Positions 51,029 to 59,638 of a DNA stretch of 64,000 bases are shown here, one piece after another (the stretch's first letter is position 1; each line of letters begins with the position of its first letter). The DNA comes from SFEL01 sp964392455. GTDB taxonomy: Bacteria; Bacillota; Clostridia; Christensenellales; CAG-138. The DNA lies in assembly GCA_964392455.1 (NCBI GenBank), contig CAYMPG010000001.1, positions 79,719 through 143,718 of the forward strand, given 5' to 3'. Under the pieces are notes generated by a model. It searched no databases. It had not been told where the DNA came from and was given only the letters and a program-made list of their open reading frames with translations. Position numbers and translations under genes: made by a program.

Positions 51029-51527
51029 CAGGCTGACCCCCCGGGAAATGGCTGTGCTGGCCATGCTGGGGGCTATTACCTTTGCCTTTAAGGTGGCTAT
51101 GATGGGTCTGCCAAATATCCACCCTGTGGCCCTGTTTATGATAGCGGGCACCATATATTACGGCTGGCGGATGCTGTATGCCGCACTGGTGTACGTTATG
51201 CTGGAGGGGCTTGTATACGGATTTGGCATATGGTGGATATCATATCTATACATATGGCCGCTGCTGGTGTGCATCACCATGCTGTTCAGGGGAATACGGG
51301 GAAGGCTGTTCTGGGCGGCTGTGGCAGCGGTATTTGGGCTGTGCTTTGGCGCACTGTGCGCCATACCGTATCTTATTACCGGCGGATGGTCAGCCGCATT
51401 TGCCTATTGGGTGAATGGCATACCCTTTGACCTGCTCCACTGCGGGGGCAATTTTGCAATGGTATTTGCGCTGCTGCCCGGGCTGCTCAGGGCCCTTGAG
51501 CTTGCAGCAGGGGAAAAGGCCGGATAG
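51018..51527 (+). CDS. ECF transporter S component of unknown specificity
   Basis: 169 residues, about five or six membrane segments. LTPREMAVLAMLGAITFAFKVAMMGLPNIHPVALFMI is a typical S-component start, and GWRMLYAALVYVMLEGLVYGFGIWWISYLYIWPLLV continues it. It overlaps the DUF4430 gene, so the two are coupled; a surface DUF4430 protein may capture the vitamin or cofactor that this S component imports. Cobalamin or a related compound is a guess from the DUF4430 link only. No EcfA/T genes are nearby and no riboswitch was seen upstream. Confidence 0.82.
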   Translation: MSGNRLTPREMAVLAMLGAITFAFKVAMMGLPNIHPVALFMIAGTIYYGWRMLYAALVYVMLEGLVYGFGIWWISYLYIWPLLVCITMLFRGIRGRLFWAAVAAVFGLCFGALCAIPYLITGGWSAAFAYWVNGIPFDLLHCGGNFAMVFALLPGLLRALELAAGEKAG

Positions 51528-51696
51528 GCGGCTATTGGTATTGCTGACGGTTGTTGCTTTATACCCTGCTTGCACAGGCAGGACGGGTGCTGTAATATTA
51601 TCCGAAGGAGAACAGGGGGGCCTGTTCGGCATTATATCTGCATTTTCAGCATAAATTGATACACCAACTGTAAAACGGCGGAGGTGTTCGATCATT

Positions 51697-52386
51697 ATGC
51701 TGGAGGCAATACTTAGTCTGCTTGGCGGGATATTCGCTTTTGCGGGTCATATAGGCGGCGGGAATTCATTTCCCGAGCCCCTTTCGCCTCAGGAGGAGAA
51801 GGAGTGTCTGGCCCGGCTGGAAAAGGGAGACCCGGAGGCCCGCAGGCTGCTTATAGAGCACAACCTTCGCCTCGTGGCCCACATAGCAAAAAAATACACC
51901 ACACCCCGCCGTGATGCGGATGACATAATATCCATAGGCGTGGTGGGGCTCATAAAGGCCGTATCCACCTTTAACGCACAGCGGGGGAATACCCTTGCAA
52001 CGTATGCAGCCCGATGCATAGAAAACGAAATACTCATGTCCCTGCGTACAGAGAAGAAGCAGGCGGGGGAGGTATCCCTGTATGACCCCATAGGCGTGGA
52101 TAAGGACGGAAATGAAATATCACTCAGCGAGGTACTGGGCTCTGATGGGGATGAGGTGCATAACGCCGTGGAGCTTACCGTGGCCGGCGAATACCTTAAG
52201 GACGCTATGGCAAGGGTGCTGACAAAAAGGGAGCAGCGGGTGATAGAGCTAAGATATGGCCTGCACGGCGGTCGGCCTGTGCCCCAGCGGGAGATAGCGC
52301 GGCAGCTTGGCATATCCAGAAGCTATGTATCCCGCATAGAGAAAAAGGCCCTGACCAAGCTCAACAAAGACCTTGCAGACAAATAA
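51697..52386 (+). CDS. sigK: RNA polymerase sporulation sigma factor SigK
   Basis: 229 residues in one piece. The N-terminal hydrophobic part MLEAILSLLGGIFAFAG is the pro-sequence that keeps pro-SigK at membranes until it is cut. Region 2 has LVAHIAKKYTTPRRDADDIISIGVVGLIKAVSTFNA; region 4 ends with VPQREIARQLGISRSYVSRIEKKALTKL. SigK directs late mother-cell gene expression in spore formation. There is no skin-type insertion. TCGGAGGTG-like sequence lies upstream of the ATG. Confidence 0.95.
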   Translation: MLEAILSLLGGIFAFAGHIGGGNSFPEPLSPQEEKECLARLEKGDPEARRLLIEHNLRLVAHIAKKYTTPRRDADDIISIGVVGLIKAVSTFNAQRGNTLATYAARCIENEILMSLRTEKKQAGEVSLYDPIGVDKDGNEISLSEVLGSDGDEVHNAVELTVAGEYLKDAMARVLTKREQRVIELRYGLHGGRPVPQREIARQLGISRSYVSRIEKKALTKLNKDLADK

Positions 52387-52423
52387 ATATGTTTTATTTA
52401 TACGGATTTATACGGAGGAAGAA

Positions 52424-53293
52424 GTGACAATACCAAAATTTGGCCCGGCGGGCAATAGCGACAGCTTTTATCAGGAGGGCTTTTCAGCCAGCGTGGATAT
52501 GCCAAAATGGCTGAAGGCAAGAGAACTGGATGCATTCGAATACTCATTTGGCAGAGGGATACGGCTGGGCGCTGAGGGCGCAGCAGCCATACGGGCAGAG
52601 GCGGAAAAATACGGCATACAGCTTAGCGTTCATATGCCGTATTTTATAAACCTTGCCACTGAGGATGAGGAGAAAAAGGTAAAGAACATAGGCTACTTTG
52701 TGGATTCATTGAAAATTGCCGAGGCGCTGGGCGCAAAGCGCGCAGTGTTTCATCCGGGCTCTGCCACAGGCGGAGACAGGGGCGCAATACTTAAGCGCGC
52801 CAAGGGCTTTTTCAGGGAAATAATCAGGGTGCTGGATGATATGGGGTTGATGAATGTTACCCTCTGTGCAGAAACCATGGGCAAGATAAATCAGCTCGGT
52901 AGCCTTGAGGAAGTAATAGAGCTGTGTAATGTGGATGAGCGGATATGGCCTGCCATAGATTTTGGGCATCTCCATTGCAGGGGCCTGGGTGCCATAAACT
53001 CCAAGCAGGATTATGTGGATATACTGGACAAGCTGGAAAACGGCATAGGCCATGAGCGCACCCGCACAATGCACGTGCATTTTTCCCGCATAGAGTTTAC
53101 CAAGGGCGGAGAGAAGATGCACCATACCTTTGCGGATGTGCAGTACGGCCCGGAGTTTATGCCGCTGGCAGAGCTTGTGGCAGAGCGGGGCTATGAGCCG
53201 GTTTTTATCTGTGAGTCCAAGGGAACAATGGCCGAAGATGCGAAAAGTATGAAAGATATGTATTTTTCCGCTATAAACAGCTTGTTGAAATAG
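52424..53293 (+). CDS. TIM-barrel AP endonuclease-like protein (deoxyribonuclease IV family)
   Basis: 289 residues from a GTG at 52424 with GGAGGAAG upstream; longer starts would lie inside sigK. The metal ligands of the endonuclease IV fold appear in LSVHMPYFINLAT, AVFHPGS, LCAETMG, AIDFGHLHCRG, HVHFSRIEF and ICESKG. These cover the three-zinc site of Nfo, which cuts abasic DNA. Alternative membership in the xylose-isomerase-like TIM-barrel group cannot be excluded, but the ligand set favours endonuclease IV. Confidence 0.85.
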   Translation: MTIPKFGPAGNSDSFYQEGFSASVDMPKWLKARELDAFEYSFGRGIRLGAEGAAAIRAEAEKYGIQLSVHMPYFINLATEDEEKKVKNIGYFVDSLKIAEALGAKRAVFHPGSATGGDRGAILKRAKGFFREIIRVLDDMGLMNVTLCAETMGKINQLGSLEEVIELCNVDERIWPAIDFGHLHCRGLGAINSKQDYVDILDKLENGIGHERTRTMHVHFSRIEFTKGGEKMHHTFADVQYGPEFMPLAELVAERGYEPVFICESKGTMAEDAKSMKDMYFSAINSLLK

Positions 53294-53407
53294 TATCGGA
53301 TGTGGTAGAATATATGAGGTTATAATCTCCACATGTGCCTTATGGATAAGAGTGTGGATAGGATAAACGAAAAAACATTTACTATTTTACTTTGGAGGTA
53401 AATCCTT

Positions 53408-53965
53408 ATGATCATGGCTGGCGATTTCAGAAAGGGCGTTACTGTGGAGATCGACGGGCAGGTTTGGTCCATTGCTGACTTTCAGCATGTAAAGCCCGGC
53501 AAAGGCGCCGCTTTCGTACGCACCCGCCTCAAGAACGTTATGACCGGCGCTGTGCTGGAGCGCACCTTCAGCCCCACCGATAAGTATCCCAAGGCTCACA
53601 TTGAGACCAAGGAAATGCAGTACCTGTACAATGACGGTGAGCTGTACTACTTCATGGATACCGAAACCTATGAGCAGCTCCCCCTCAACTACTCTCAGGT
53701 AGAGGACGCTATCAGCTACATTATCGAAAATGACAACGTGACCGTGCGCTTCTACAAGGGCAATCCCTTCTCCGTACAGGCTGCCAACTTTGTCACTCTG
53801 ACCATTACCGAGTGCGAGCCCGGCGTTCGTGGCGATACTGCTACCGGCGCAAATAAGCCCGCCACACTGGAGACCGGTCTTAAGATCACTGTTCCCCTGT
53901 TCGTAAATGAGGGTGATAAGGTTCGTATCGACACCCGCACCGGCGAATATATGGAGCGCGTATAG
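53408..53965 (+). CDS. efp: Elongation factor P
   Basis: 185 residues, three beta-barrel domains. Domain I has the loop HVKPGKGAAFVRTRLKN, whose lysine is the usual modified residue (5-aminopentanol in Bacillus, lysinyl in E. coli). Domain III ends with VNEGDKVRIDTRTGEYMERV. EF-P relieves ribosome stalling at polyproline. TTTGGAGGTAAATCC precedes the ATG at 53408; a second ATG at 53414 is also possible. No ATA isoleucine codon is seen here, in contrast with most genes in the window, as expected for a highly expressed gene. Confidence 0.97.
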   Translation: MIMAGDFRKGVTVEIDGQVWSIADFQHVKPGKGAAFVRTRLKNVMTGAVLERTFSPTDKYPKAHIETKEMQYLYNDGELYYFMDTETYEQLPLNYSQVEDAISYIIENDNVTVRFYKGNPFSVQAANFVTLTITECEPGVRGDTATGANKPATLETGLKITVPLFVNEGDKVRIDTRTGEYMERV

Positions 53966-53997
53966 TAAAGCCTAACAGAAAAGCAAGGAGGTCAACT

Positions 53998-54408
53998 ATG
54001 GGTTACATGAAGGAAAAAGTGGCATACCTCAGGGGTCTTGCAGAGGGCATGAACATTGGCGAGGAAGGCCAGGGCAAACTGCTCAATGCTATCATTTCCA
54101 CCATGGATGAGATGGCCGGCGCAATCGATGAAAACGAAGCCGCCATGGCCGAGGTGGATGAGTGCCTGGATGATATCTATGACGAGCTGGATGATCTGGA
54201 CGATTATCTGGGAGACATCTTCGGAGATGATGACGACGAGGATGACGAGTTTGATGAGGATGACTACGTAGAGCTGGAGTGCCCCGAGTGCGGCGAATCT
54301 ATCTACTTTGACGAGGCCATGCTGGAGTGCGGTGAGGAGCTTCTCTGCCCCAACTGCAACGCTGTGCTGGTGCCTGTGCTTGAGGAAGATGAGGAGGACG
54401 ACGAGTAG
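53998..54408 (+). CDS. Acidic zinc-ribbon protein (CD1247-type N-terminal domain)
   Basis: 136 residues. The first 60 residues are helical (MKEKVAYLRGLAEGMNIGEEGQGKLLNAIISTMDEMA), the pattern of the CD1247 N-terminal domain in Clostridia. A very acidic run of Asp and Glu (about residues 60-90) follows, then a zinc ribbon CPECGESIYFDEAMLECGEELLCPNC, and another acidic tail. Function unknown; it lies 32 bases after efp and shares its terminator, so a link to translation is possible. Confidence 0.85.
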   Translation: MGYMKEKVAYLRGLAEGMNIGEEGQGKLLNAIISTMDEMAGAIDENEAAMAEVDECLDDIYDELDDLDDYLGDIFGDDDDEDDEFDEDDYVELECPECGESIYFDEAMLECGEELLCPNCNAVLVPVLEEDEEDDE

Positions 54409-54445
54409 GCTCTTCGTCTCTGTAACGGCTTGAACCCAGGATTAT

Positions 54446-54479
54446 AAAGTGCCTGCGCTGTGCCGCAGGCACTTTTTAC
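54446..54479 (+). terminator. Terminator after efp and the acidic zinc-ribbon gene
   Basis: AAAGTGCCTGCG/CGCAGGCACTTT stem of 12 bp with a six-base loop, followed by T. Confidence 0.93.
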
Positions 54480-54505
54480 TGGATTACATGAAAAACGGAG
54501 GATAG

Positions 54506-55123
54506 ATGAATCAGGCATTGATGGACGGGCTTGCGGCACTGGCGGGCTATCTGCTGGGAAATGTACAGTTCGCAGTGATATTCAGCCATATGCTGCACCA
54601 TGACGACGTGCGCCACCATGGCAGCGGCAATGCGGGCAGCACCAATATGCTCAGGGTGTACGGCATCAAGGCCGGCGTTATCACCTTTATAGGGGATCTT
54701 ATAAAGGGGGCCGGTGCGGTGCTCATAGGCCGGGCGCTGGGCGGCCACGATGCGGCCTACTGGGGTGCCCTGGGCGTGGTGATAGGCCATTGCTGGCCGG
54801 TGCTTTTCCGGTTTAAGGGCGGCAAGGGCGTGGCGTCATCACTGGGGGCGGCAATGATGCTCAATCCCGGGCGGGGCGCGCTGGTGGCTGTGCTGGGCGG
54901 CATAGTGGCGGCGGTGAGCCGCACAATTTCACTGGCATCCCTTTCGGGCTTTGCAGCGTACTTTGTGCTGACGCTGATATTTGGCGATAGCCTGTGGGAA
55001 AAGATAGCAATCAGCATACTGTTTATAATAGTGCTGTATCGCCACAGGGAGAATATCGCAAGGCTTGTGCAGGGCAGCGAGTCCACGGTGCTTACGGGCG
55101 AGGATAAAAAGAACAACGAGTAG
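54506..55123 (+). CDS. plsY: Acyl-phosphate:glycerol-3-phosphate acyltransferase PlsY
   Basis: 205 residues with five to six membrane segments. GSGNAGSTNMLRVYGIKAG, the loop GHCWPVLFRFKGGKGVASSLGA and the C-terminal ILYRHRENIARLVQGSE region are PlsY signatures. It makes lysophosphatidate, the first step of phospholipid synthesis in most Gram-positive bacteria. ACGGAGGATAG precedes the ATG. Confidence 0.95.
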   Translation: MNQALMDGLAALAGYLLGNVQFAVIFSHMLHHDDVRHHGSGNAGSTNMLRVYGIKAGVITFIGDLIKGAGAVLIGRALGGHDAAYWGALGVVIGHCWPVLFRFKGGKGVASSLGAAMMLNPGRGALVAVLGGIVAAVSRTISLASLSGFAAYFVLTLIFGDSLWEKIAISILFIIVLYRHRENIARLVQGSESTVLTGEDKKNNE

Positions 55124-55148
55124 GCTTTAGGCAAAAAAATGAGCCTTT

Positions 55149-55182
55149 GCCGCCTGTATGAGCTGACGGGCGGTGTTTTTCT
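55149..55182 (+). terminator. Terminator of plsY
   Basis: GCCGCC pairs with GGCGGT around a 14-base loop, then GTTTTT. Confidence 0.6.
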
Positions 55183-55295
55183 TCCCATTTGAAAAATTGA
55201 ATAATGACGGTCTCCATGTGAATTGATTATCTGCGGCATAAAATCTACCATGTTCCGGGTCGTGTAACAAAACATTATACGGAGGACGTCAAGCA

Positions 55296-55916
55296 ATGGC
55301 CACAGAAAAGATATACGGCTATATCAGGGTATCTACCAAGGAGCAGAATGAGGACAGGCAGTATATTGCCATGAAGGAATTTGGCATCGGAGACAGGGAC
55401 ATTTTTATGGATAAGCAATCCGGCAAGGACTTTAACCGGCCGGCATACAGGCGGCTGATGAGGCTGCTGAAGCCGGGGGATGTGCTGGCCATAAAAAGCA
55501 TAGACAGGCTGGGGCGAAATTACGAGGAAATAATCGAGCAGTGGCGCATGATAACCAAGATACGGGGCGCAGCCATAGTGGTGCTGGATATGCCGCTGCT
55601 GGATACCCGCCAAAAGGGCAAAGACCTGACAGGCACCTTCATTGCAGACCTGGTGCTGCAAATACTCAGCTACGTGGCCCAGACGGAGCGTGAATTCATG
55701 CGGCAGCGGCAATCAGAGGGGATAGCGGCGGCCCGTGCGAGGGGCGTTCGCTTCGGCAGGCCGCCCATGCAGAAGCCCCCTGCCTTTGAAATGTTCAGGC
55801 AGGCATGGCAGGATAACGAAATATCCGCCCGGGAGGCGGGCAGATGTCTGGGCGTGGATCACAAAACATTCATATCATGGGTAAACCAGGCTGAAAAGGA
55901 AAAGGCCTGCGGATAG
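55296..55916 (+). CDS. Serine site-specific recombinase (resolvase/invertase type)
   Basis: 206 residues. The catalytic domain has YIRVSTKEQNEDRQ with the nucleophilic serine at position 13, SIDRLGRNYEEIIEQWR and the arginine-rich region around RQRQSEGIAAARARGVRFGRPP. The C-terminal helix-turn-helix is SAREAGRCLGVDHKTFISWVNQ. Size and layout match Hin/Tn3-resolvase types rather than large integrases. No transposase, inverted invertible segment or crossover site was recognised around it. ACGGAGGACG precedes the ATG. Confidence 0.92.
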   Translation: MATEKIYGYIRVSTKEQNEDRQYIAMKEFGIGDRDIFMDKQSGKDFNRPAYRRLMRLLKPGDVLAIKSIDRLGRNYEEIIEQWRMITKIRGAAIVVLDMPLLDTRQKGKDLTGTFIADLVLQILSYVAQTEREFMRQRQSEGIAAARARGVRFGRPPMQKPPAFEMFRQAWQDNEISAREAGRCLGVDHKTFISWVNQAEKEKACG

Positions 55917-56046
55917 CCTGCAAAAATAGCAGGGATGGCGTACAAAAGGCCCTGCACAGGTAGATTTCTTTGCACTTTGCTATTATTATAATGAATGAAA
56001 AATTCAGCTCTGCATAGGCAGGGTTGTTTGCTTATGGGAAAAATAT

Positions 56047-56074
56047 TAAAAAAGGCGGTATATGCCGCCTTTTA
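56047..56074 (-). terminator. Terminator of the NMT1-type binding protein gene
   Basis: Minus strand: AAAAGGCGG/CCGCCTTTT stem with a six-base loop, then T. Confidence 0.75.
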
Positions 56075-56086
56075 ATTCTTTTTGGC

Positions 56087-57085
56087 TCAGTGCACGCCGG
56101 AAATCGCCCTTTCGCCAAAGCTGTTATCCACCAGCGTTTCAAGCTCCACCCGGCCGGTAAGCTCCCCGGCGCCCTCCATAATATCCTGCAGCCGGGAGAA
56201 GGCCTCCGCCGTCATGGTGGGCACATGGGTCCAGGAATCTGTGGCCCGGTAGCTCTTGGCTACCATGGCAAGGGTATCCATATCCGTATCCGGGAAATAG
56301 TCCTGCATTGCCGCCGCCACCTCCTGATCCGTGGCCTTCCATACCCAGCACTGGGCCCGGTATATTGCCCGCACAAAGGCCTCCGCAAGCTCCGGCTCCT
56401 CGGCTATGGTCTGCTGGCGCATCATGAAGGCGGTATAGGGCACCTCGCCGCTTTCCAGGCCCATGTTGGTGAGGATATGCCCCTTGCCCGCCGCCTCAAA
56501 GGCAGAGGCCACCGGCTCAAAGAGGGTAACGTAATCCCCGGTGCCGCTTTCAAAGGCGCCGCCCATAAGATTGAACTGGATATTGCTTATCACCTCCACG
56601 TCCCTGCCCGGCTCCAGCCCGTGGGCACGGAGCACGTACAATAGCGTCATGTAGGGCATACCGCCGGGCCTGCCGCCTATCACCGAGCGGCCACGGAGCT
56701 TTTCAAAGGAAAAATCCTCATCGGCCTCCCGCCCCAGCAAAAATGACCCATCCCGCTTGGTAAGCTGGGCGATTATCATGGGATGCTGCTCCTTGCCCTG
56801 ATTTACCACATATATGCCGGTTTCCGGGCCCATCAGCGCCACATCAGCGTCCCCCGAAAGGAGGGCGGTCATGCTGGCATCGCTGCCGCCGCCTGTAACG
56901 ATATCCACCCGGAGCCCCTCCTGCTCAAAGAAGCCCATGGAGCAGGCCGCATACAGGGGGGCGTAAAATACCGAGCGGGTCACCTCATTGAGCGTAATGG
57001 TACGCAGGCCCTCCTCAGCGGGGGCGCAGCCCCAAAGGCACAGGGAGAAAAGCAGAGCCATTATTGCCGCCGTAAGTTTCTTCAT
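56087..57085 (-). CDS. NMT1/THI5-like substrate-binding lipoprotein
   Basis: 332 residues. The signal peptide ends at lipobox LWGC with cysteine 20. The mature part starts RTITLNEVTRSVFYAPLYAACSMGFFEQEGLRVDIVTGGGSDASMTALLSGDADVALMGPE, the pattern of NMT1/TauA-like binding proteins for thiamine precursors, nitrate, sulfonates or similar. EAFVRAIYRAQCWVWKATDQEVA is also typical. No ABC permease or ATPase is adjacent and no riboswitch was seen, so the substrate is unknown. Confidence 0.88.
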   Translation of the reverse strand: MKKLTAAIMALLFSLCLWGCAPAEEGLRTITLNEVTRSVFYAPLYAACSMGFFEQEGLRVDIVTGGGSDASMTALLSGDADVALMGPETGIYVVNQGKEQHPMIIAQLTKRDGSFLLGREADEDFSFEKLRGRSVIGGRPGGMPYMTLLYVLRAHGLEPGRDVEVISNIQFNLMGGAFESGTGDYVTLFEPVASAFEAAGKGHILTNMGLESGEVPYTAFMMRQQTIAEEPELAEAFVRAIYRAQCWVWKATDQEVAAAMQDYFPDTDMDTLAMVAKSYRATDSWTHVPTMTAEAFSRLQDIMEGAGELTGRVELETLVDNSFGERAISGVH

Positions 57086-57151
57086 ATAAAGCTATGACCT
57101 CCAAAGGGTTTGTTGCTCCATAATATTGCGGGGCGGGGAAAAATGTGCATC

Positions 57152-57188
57152 AAAAAACGCCCCCACATCCCGAAGGAAGGAGAGCGTT
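57152..57188 (-). terminator. Terminator-like hairpin after the ribbon-helix-helix gene
   Basis: Minus strand: AAACGC...GCGTTT pairing with extra G/C pairs inside, followed by TTTTTTG. Confidence 0.55.
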
Positions 57189-57211
57189 TGGTGGAAGGGC
57201 TGATTTGTTAC

Positions 57212-57388
57212 TTATTTCTTGCCCGGCTCAGAATCAGCACTGTCCAGAGCGTACTGTATGCACTGCAATACTGCATCGGTAAAGGATACGTTGCTGCCCT
57301 TGGCAAGCTTATTAAGCCTGTCCGCCATGTGCTGGGGCATACGGATTGACTTGGTTACGGTATCATCTCTTGGCTTGATTTTGAACAT
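57212..57388 (-). CDS. Small ribbon-helix-helix protein
   Basis: 58 residues from the ATG at 57388; a TTG at 57394 is an alternative. DTVTKSIRMPQHMADRLNKLAKGSNVSFTDAVLQCIQYAL is a ribbon-helix-helix fold: a beta strand with alternating residues followed by two helices. Such proteins bind DNA as dimers. The gene follows the GLUG surface protein by 27 bases on the same strand and may regulate it. No toxin gene is adjacent, so an antitoxin role is not supported. Confidence 0.75.
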   Translation of the reverse strand: MFKIKPRDDTVTKSIRMPQHMADRLNKLAKGSNVSFTDAVLQCIQYALDSADSEPGKK

Positions 57389-57415
57389 GGACAATTACCT
57401 GCTCTCTTTATAGAT

Positions 57416-59470
57416 TTAGAATCCAAGCCATGCTGCAATGGTGGCAAAGAGGGGCATATCGCCGGTCTTGGGGATAGCCACTGTGCTGCAGTAGGCGGAT
57501 GCATCGGGAGTAAAGCTGATGGTAACGCTGGTGCTGTTCCACTTGGCGGTGATCCACTTTGAATCGGGCTTAAGGCAGCTTACGGTAAACTCACGGCCGT
57601 CGCCAACGAAGCTGACGGGCTGGCCGTCTATCTCCACGCTGGTGGGTGCGGCAGATTTGGAGCTGCCGAAGCTGTTCCCCCTGATATACCACAGGTCTAT
57701 GCCGGAGGAGGAGGGAGCGGTGATGGTGATCTTTGCGGTGACGGTGGCAAGGGTCTCTGTACCATCAGAATTCTTTATCTCAATATCCCCGGAGTAGCTA
57801 CCGGCAGGCAGGCCAGCCTTGGGCTTGACCCTGAGCTTGAGGGTACCGAGAGAAGCAGAATCTCCACCAGCACCAAGGCCATCATCGTCTACGCCACGGC
57901 CCCTATTCATGGCCATGTCAGGGTCGCTCACGTTTGCTGCGATAACGGGGTCGGAAGGGGGCGTGTCAACAGGGTCGGTAGAGGGGTTGGCAGAGGGATT
58001 GGGATTTATTTCCTCATACTCAAAGTATTTGTTGAACTCTGCACTGGGGAACAGGAAAACAGGTATGTTTTCCTTGCCGAGGTTTTTGATGGTAGTCTCC
58101 AGGCTCTTGCTGGCGTAGTCGGAGCCCAGGGTGTGGGAGCCGAAGTCCAGGATGGAGGGGGTTGCAGATACGCCGGTGACAGTGGCACCTTCGTCCTGAT
58201 TGCCTATGTCCTTAGAAACAGTGGTGTTGTTTTTGTTGTTTGTGAGGGTAACTTGCTGACCATTCGCTACAGTACCTATGAGGCCGCCTATTATACCATC
58301 CTGTCCGGATATGCTTCCGGCAGCGGAGCAGTTCTCGAAGCTGATGGGCCTTGCATTATTATTATTATTAGAATGAGCGGCCGAACCAACGAAACCACCG
58401 GCGATGGCATTGCCAGCGTCAATGCTTACATTGGTTGAGCTGTTAGTGATTTTATGATTGCTTCCGGAACTCCAACCAAGGTCTCCCATAAAACCGCCTA
58501 CACGAGTAGTATTAGCAGATGCTTCTTTCGCTGTTATCTTGCCGGAAACACTGCTATTGGAGATAGTAGTCTGAGCTCCCGGAACACCAACAAGGCCGCC
58601 TACACGTATGGATTCAGTTCCGCCCGCGCCGTGCACAGTAATGTCCAAATCGGACACATTAAAGTTATTGATTATAATACTGTTGCCTGATGTCTGAGTT
58701 TGTGAGGCAATGCCACCCACGGCAATCTCTGAATTGGCAATAGTTTTAACATCGACGGTGAACTTTTTGACTGTATTCCCATTCAAGGTGCCTGACCCTG
58801 ATAGAGCGCCGGCAAATCCGCCAAAGCCGAAATACTTTATATCTGTTGGCGATGCCGTTTCTATCTTAAAGCTTTCAACGGTGCAATTTGTTACCTTGCT
58901 GGTAGGCAGATTCAGATAACCACACAGGCCGCTTACAAAACTGGTTTTTGTACCACCACCGCTTACTGTGGCAGTAACATTTCGTACAGTTACGTTAGTA
59001 ACTGTGCCATCCACACGGCCTGCCAGAGTGCCCAACCATGTCGATTTTTCAGTACCAGCAGTTATTTTTACTGTGATGGTGACATCACTCAAAGTGAGGT
59101 CATGAACATTGGAGCCGGAACCGAGCTGAGCAAAGAAACCAAAGTACTGAGCAGAGGCGGTATCAAGAACGGTGGCGTCGATTTTGAAATTGCTGATGGT
59201 ATGGTTGGCACCATTGAATTCGCCCTTGAAATAATGGCCGCTGGTTCCTATTGGCGTCCAAGTTGCGCCGCCAAGATCTATATCATTAGCCAGGGTAATG
59301 GTTTTGCCGGAAAAATCGTTGCCACCATTTACAGCATCTGCAAAAGCCTGAAGGTCTGCTGCGGTGGATATGGTGTAATCAACAGGGTCACTGGTTAAAT
59401 TCCATGCCATTGCCGGAACCATTGCAAGCAGCATCACTGCCGCAATAATCAACGAAAGGCACTTTTTCAT
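57416..59470 (-). CDS. Secreted GLUG-motif surface protein with IPKTG motif
   Basis: 684 residues from the ATG at 59470, eight bases after GGAGG; an ATG six bases earlier is too close to it. A signal peptide covers residues 1-23. A beta-helix-like region (about 30-420) holds repeated glycine-rich GLUG units such as GGLVGV, GGFMGDLG, GGFVGSAA and GGLIGTV. Then come an anchor-type Ig-like domain (VSATPSILDFGSHTLGS), a Pro/Asp-rich spacer (about 510-550), and a last beta domain. It ends IPKTGDMPLFATIAAWLGF; a sortase-like PKTG motif is seen, but the hydrophobic part is short and no basic tail follows. It is probably displayed at the cell surface. Confidence 0.8.
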   Translation of the reverse strand: MKKCLSLIIAAVMLLAMVPAMAWNLTSDPVDYTISTAADLQAFADAVNGGNDFSGKTITLANDIDLGGATWTPIGTSGHYFKGEFNGANHTISNFKIDATVLDTASAQYFGFFAQLGSGSNVHDLTLSDVTITVKITAGTEKSTWLGTLAGRVDGTVTNVTVRNVTATVSGGGTKTSFVSGLCGYLNLPTSKVTNCTVESFKIETASPTDIKYFGFGGFAGALSGSGTLNGNTVKKFTVDVKTIANSEIAVGGIASQTQTSGNSIIINNFNVSDLDITVHGAGGTESIRVGGLVGVPGAQTTISNSSVSGKITAKEASANTTRVGGFMGDLGWSSGSNHKITNSSTNVSIDAGNAIAGGFVGSAAHSNNNNNARPISFENCSAAGSISGQDGIIGGLIGTVANGQQVTLTNNKNNTTVSKDIGNQDEGATVTGVSATPSILDFGSHTLGSDYASKSLETTIKNLGKENIPVFLFPSAEFNKYFEYEEINPNPSANPSTDPVDTPPSDPVIAANVSDPDMAMNRGRGVDDDGLGAGGDSASLGTLKLRVKPKAGLPAGSYSGDIEIKNSDGTETLATVTAKITITAPSSSGIDLWYIRGNSFGSSKSAAPTSVEIDGQPVSFVGDGREFTVSCLKPDSKWITAKWNSTSVTISFTPDASAYCSTVAIPKTGDMPLFATIAAWLGF

Positions 59471-59514
59471 GTACATATTCCTCCCAAGATAACTCATTTG
59501 AGTTAGATAAGCTA

Positions 59515-59543
59515 AGAGTAATACACAATGCCCCAAAAGTCAA
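59515..59543 (-). promoter_or_regulatory. Promoter of the surface protein gene, with a palindrome downstream
   Basis: Minus strand: TTGACT, 17-bp spacer, TACTCT. An AACTCA-TT-TGAGTT palindrome at 59491-59504 lies between promoter and ribosome-binding site, and AACTCA also overlaps the -35 side, so a repressor may bind there. Confidence 0.5.
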
Positions 59544-59638
59544 CTCAAAAGAGGTAATTTTTTACACCATAAAGCGTCATTATACATAGGAGGGCTTTAT
59601 ACAATCATTTTTACAGTATATTAGCAAGGAGAATAAAA

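Noticed and set aside
57212..57388. Antitoxin of a toxin-antitoxin pair
   Set aside because: The ribbon-helix-helix protein has no small toxin gene beside it; its neighbour is a large secreted surface protein.
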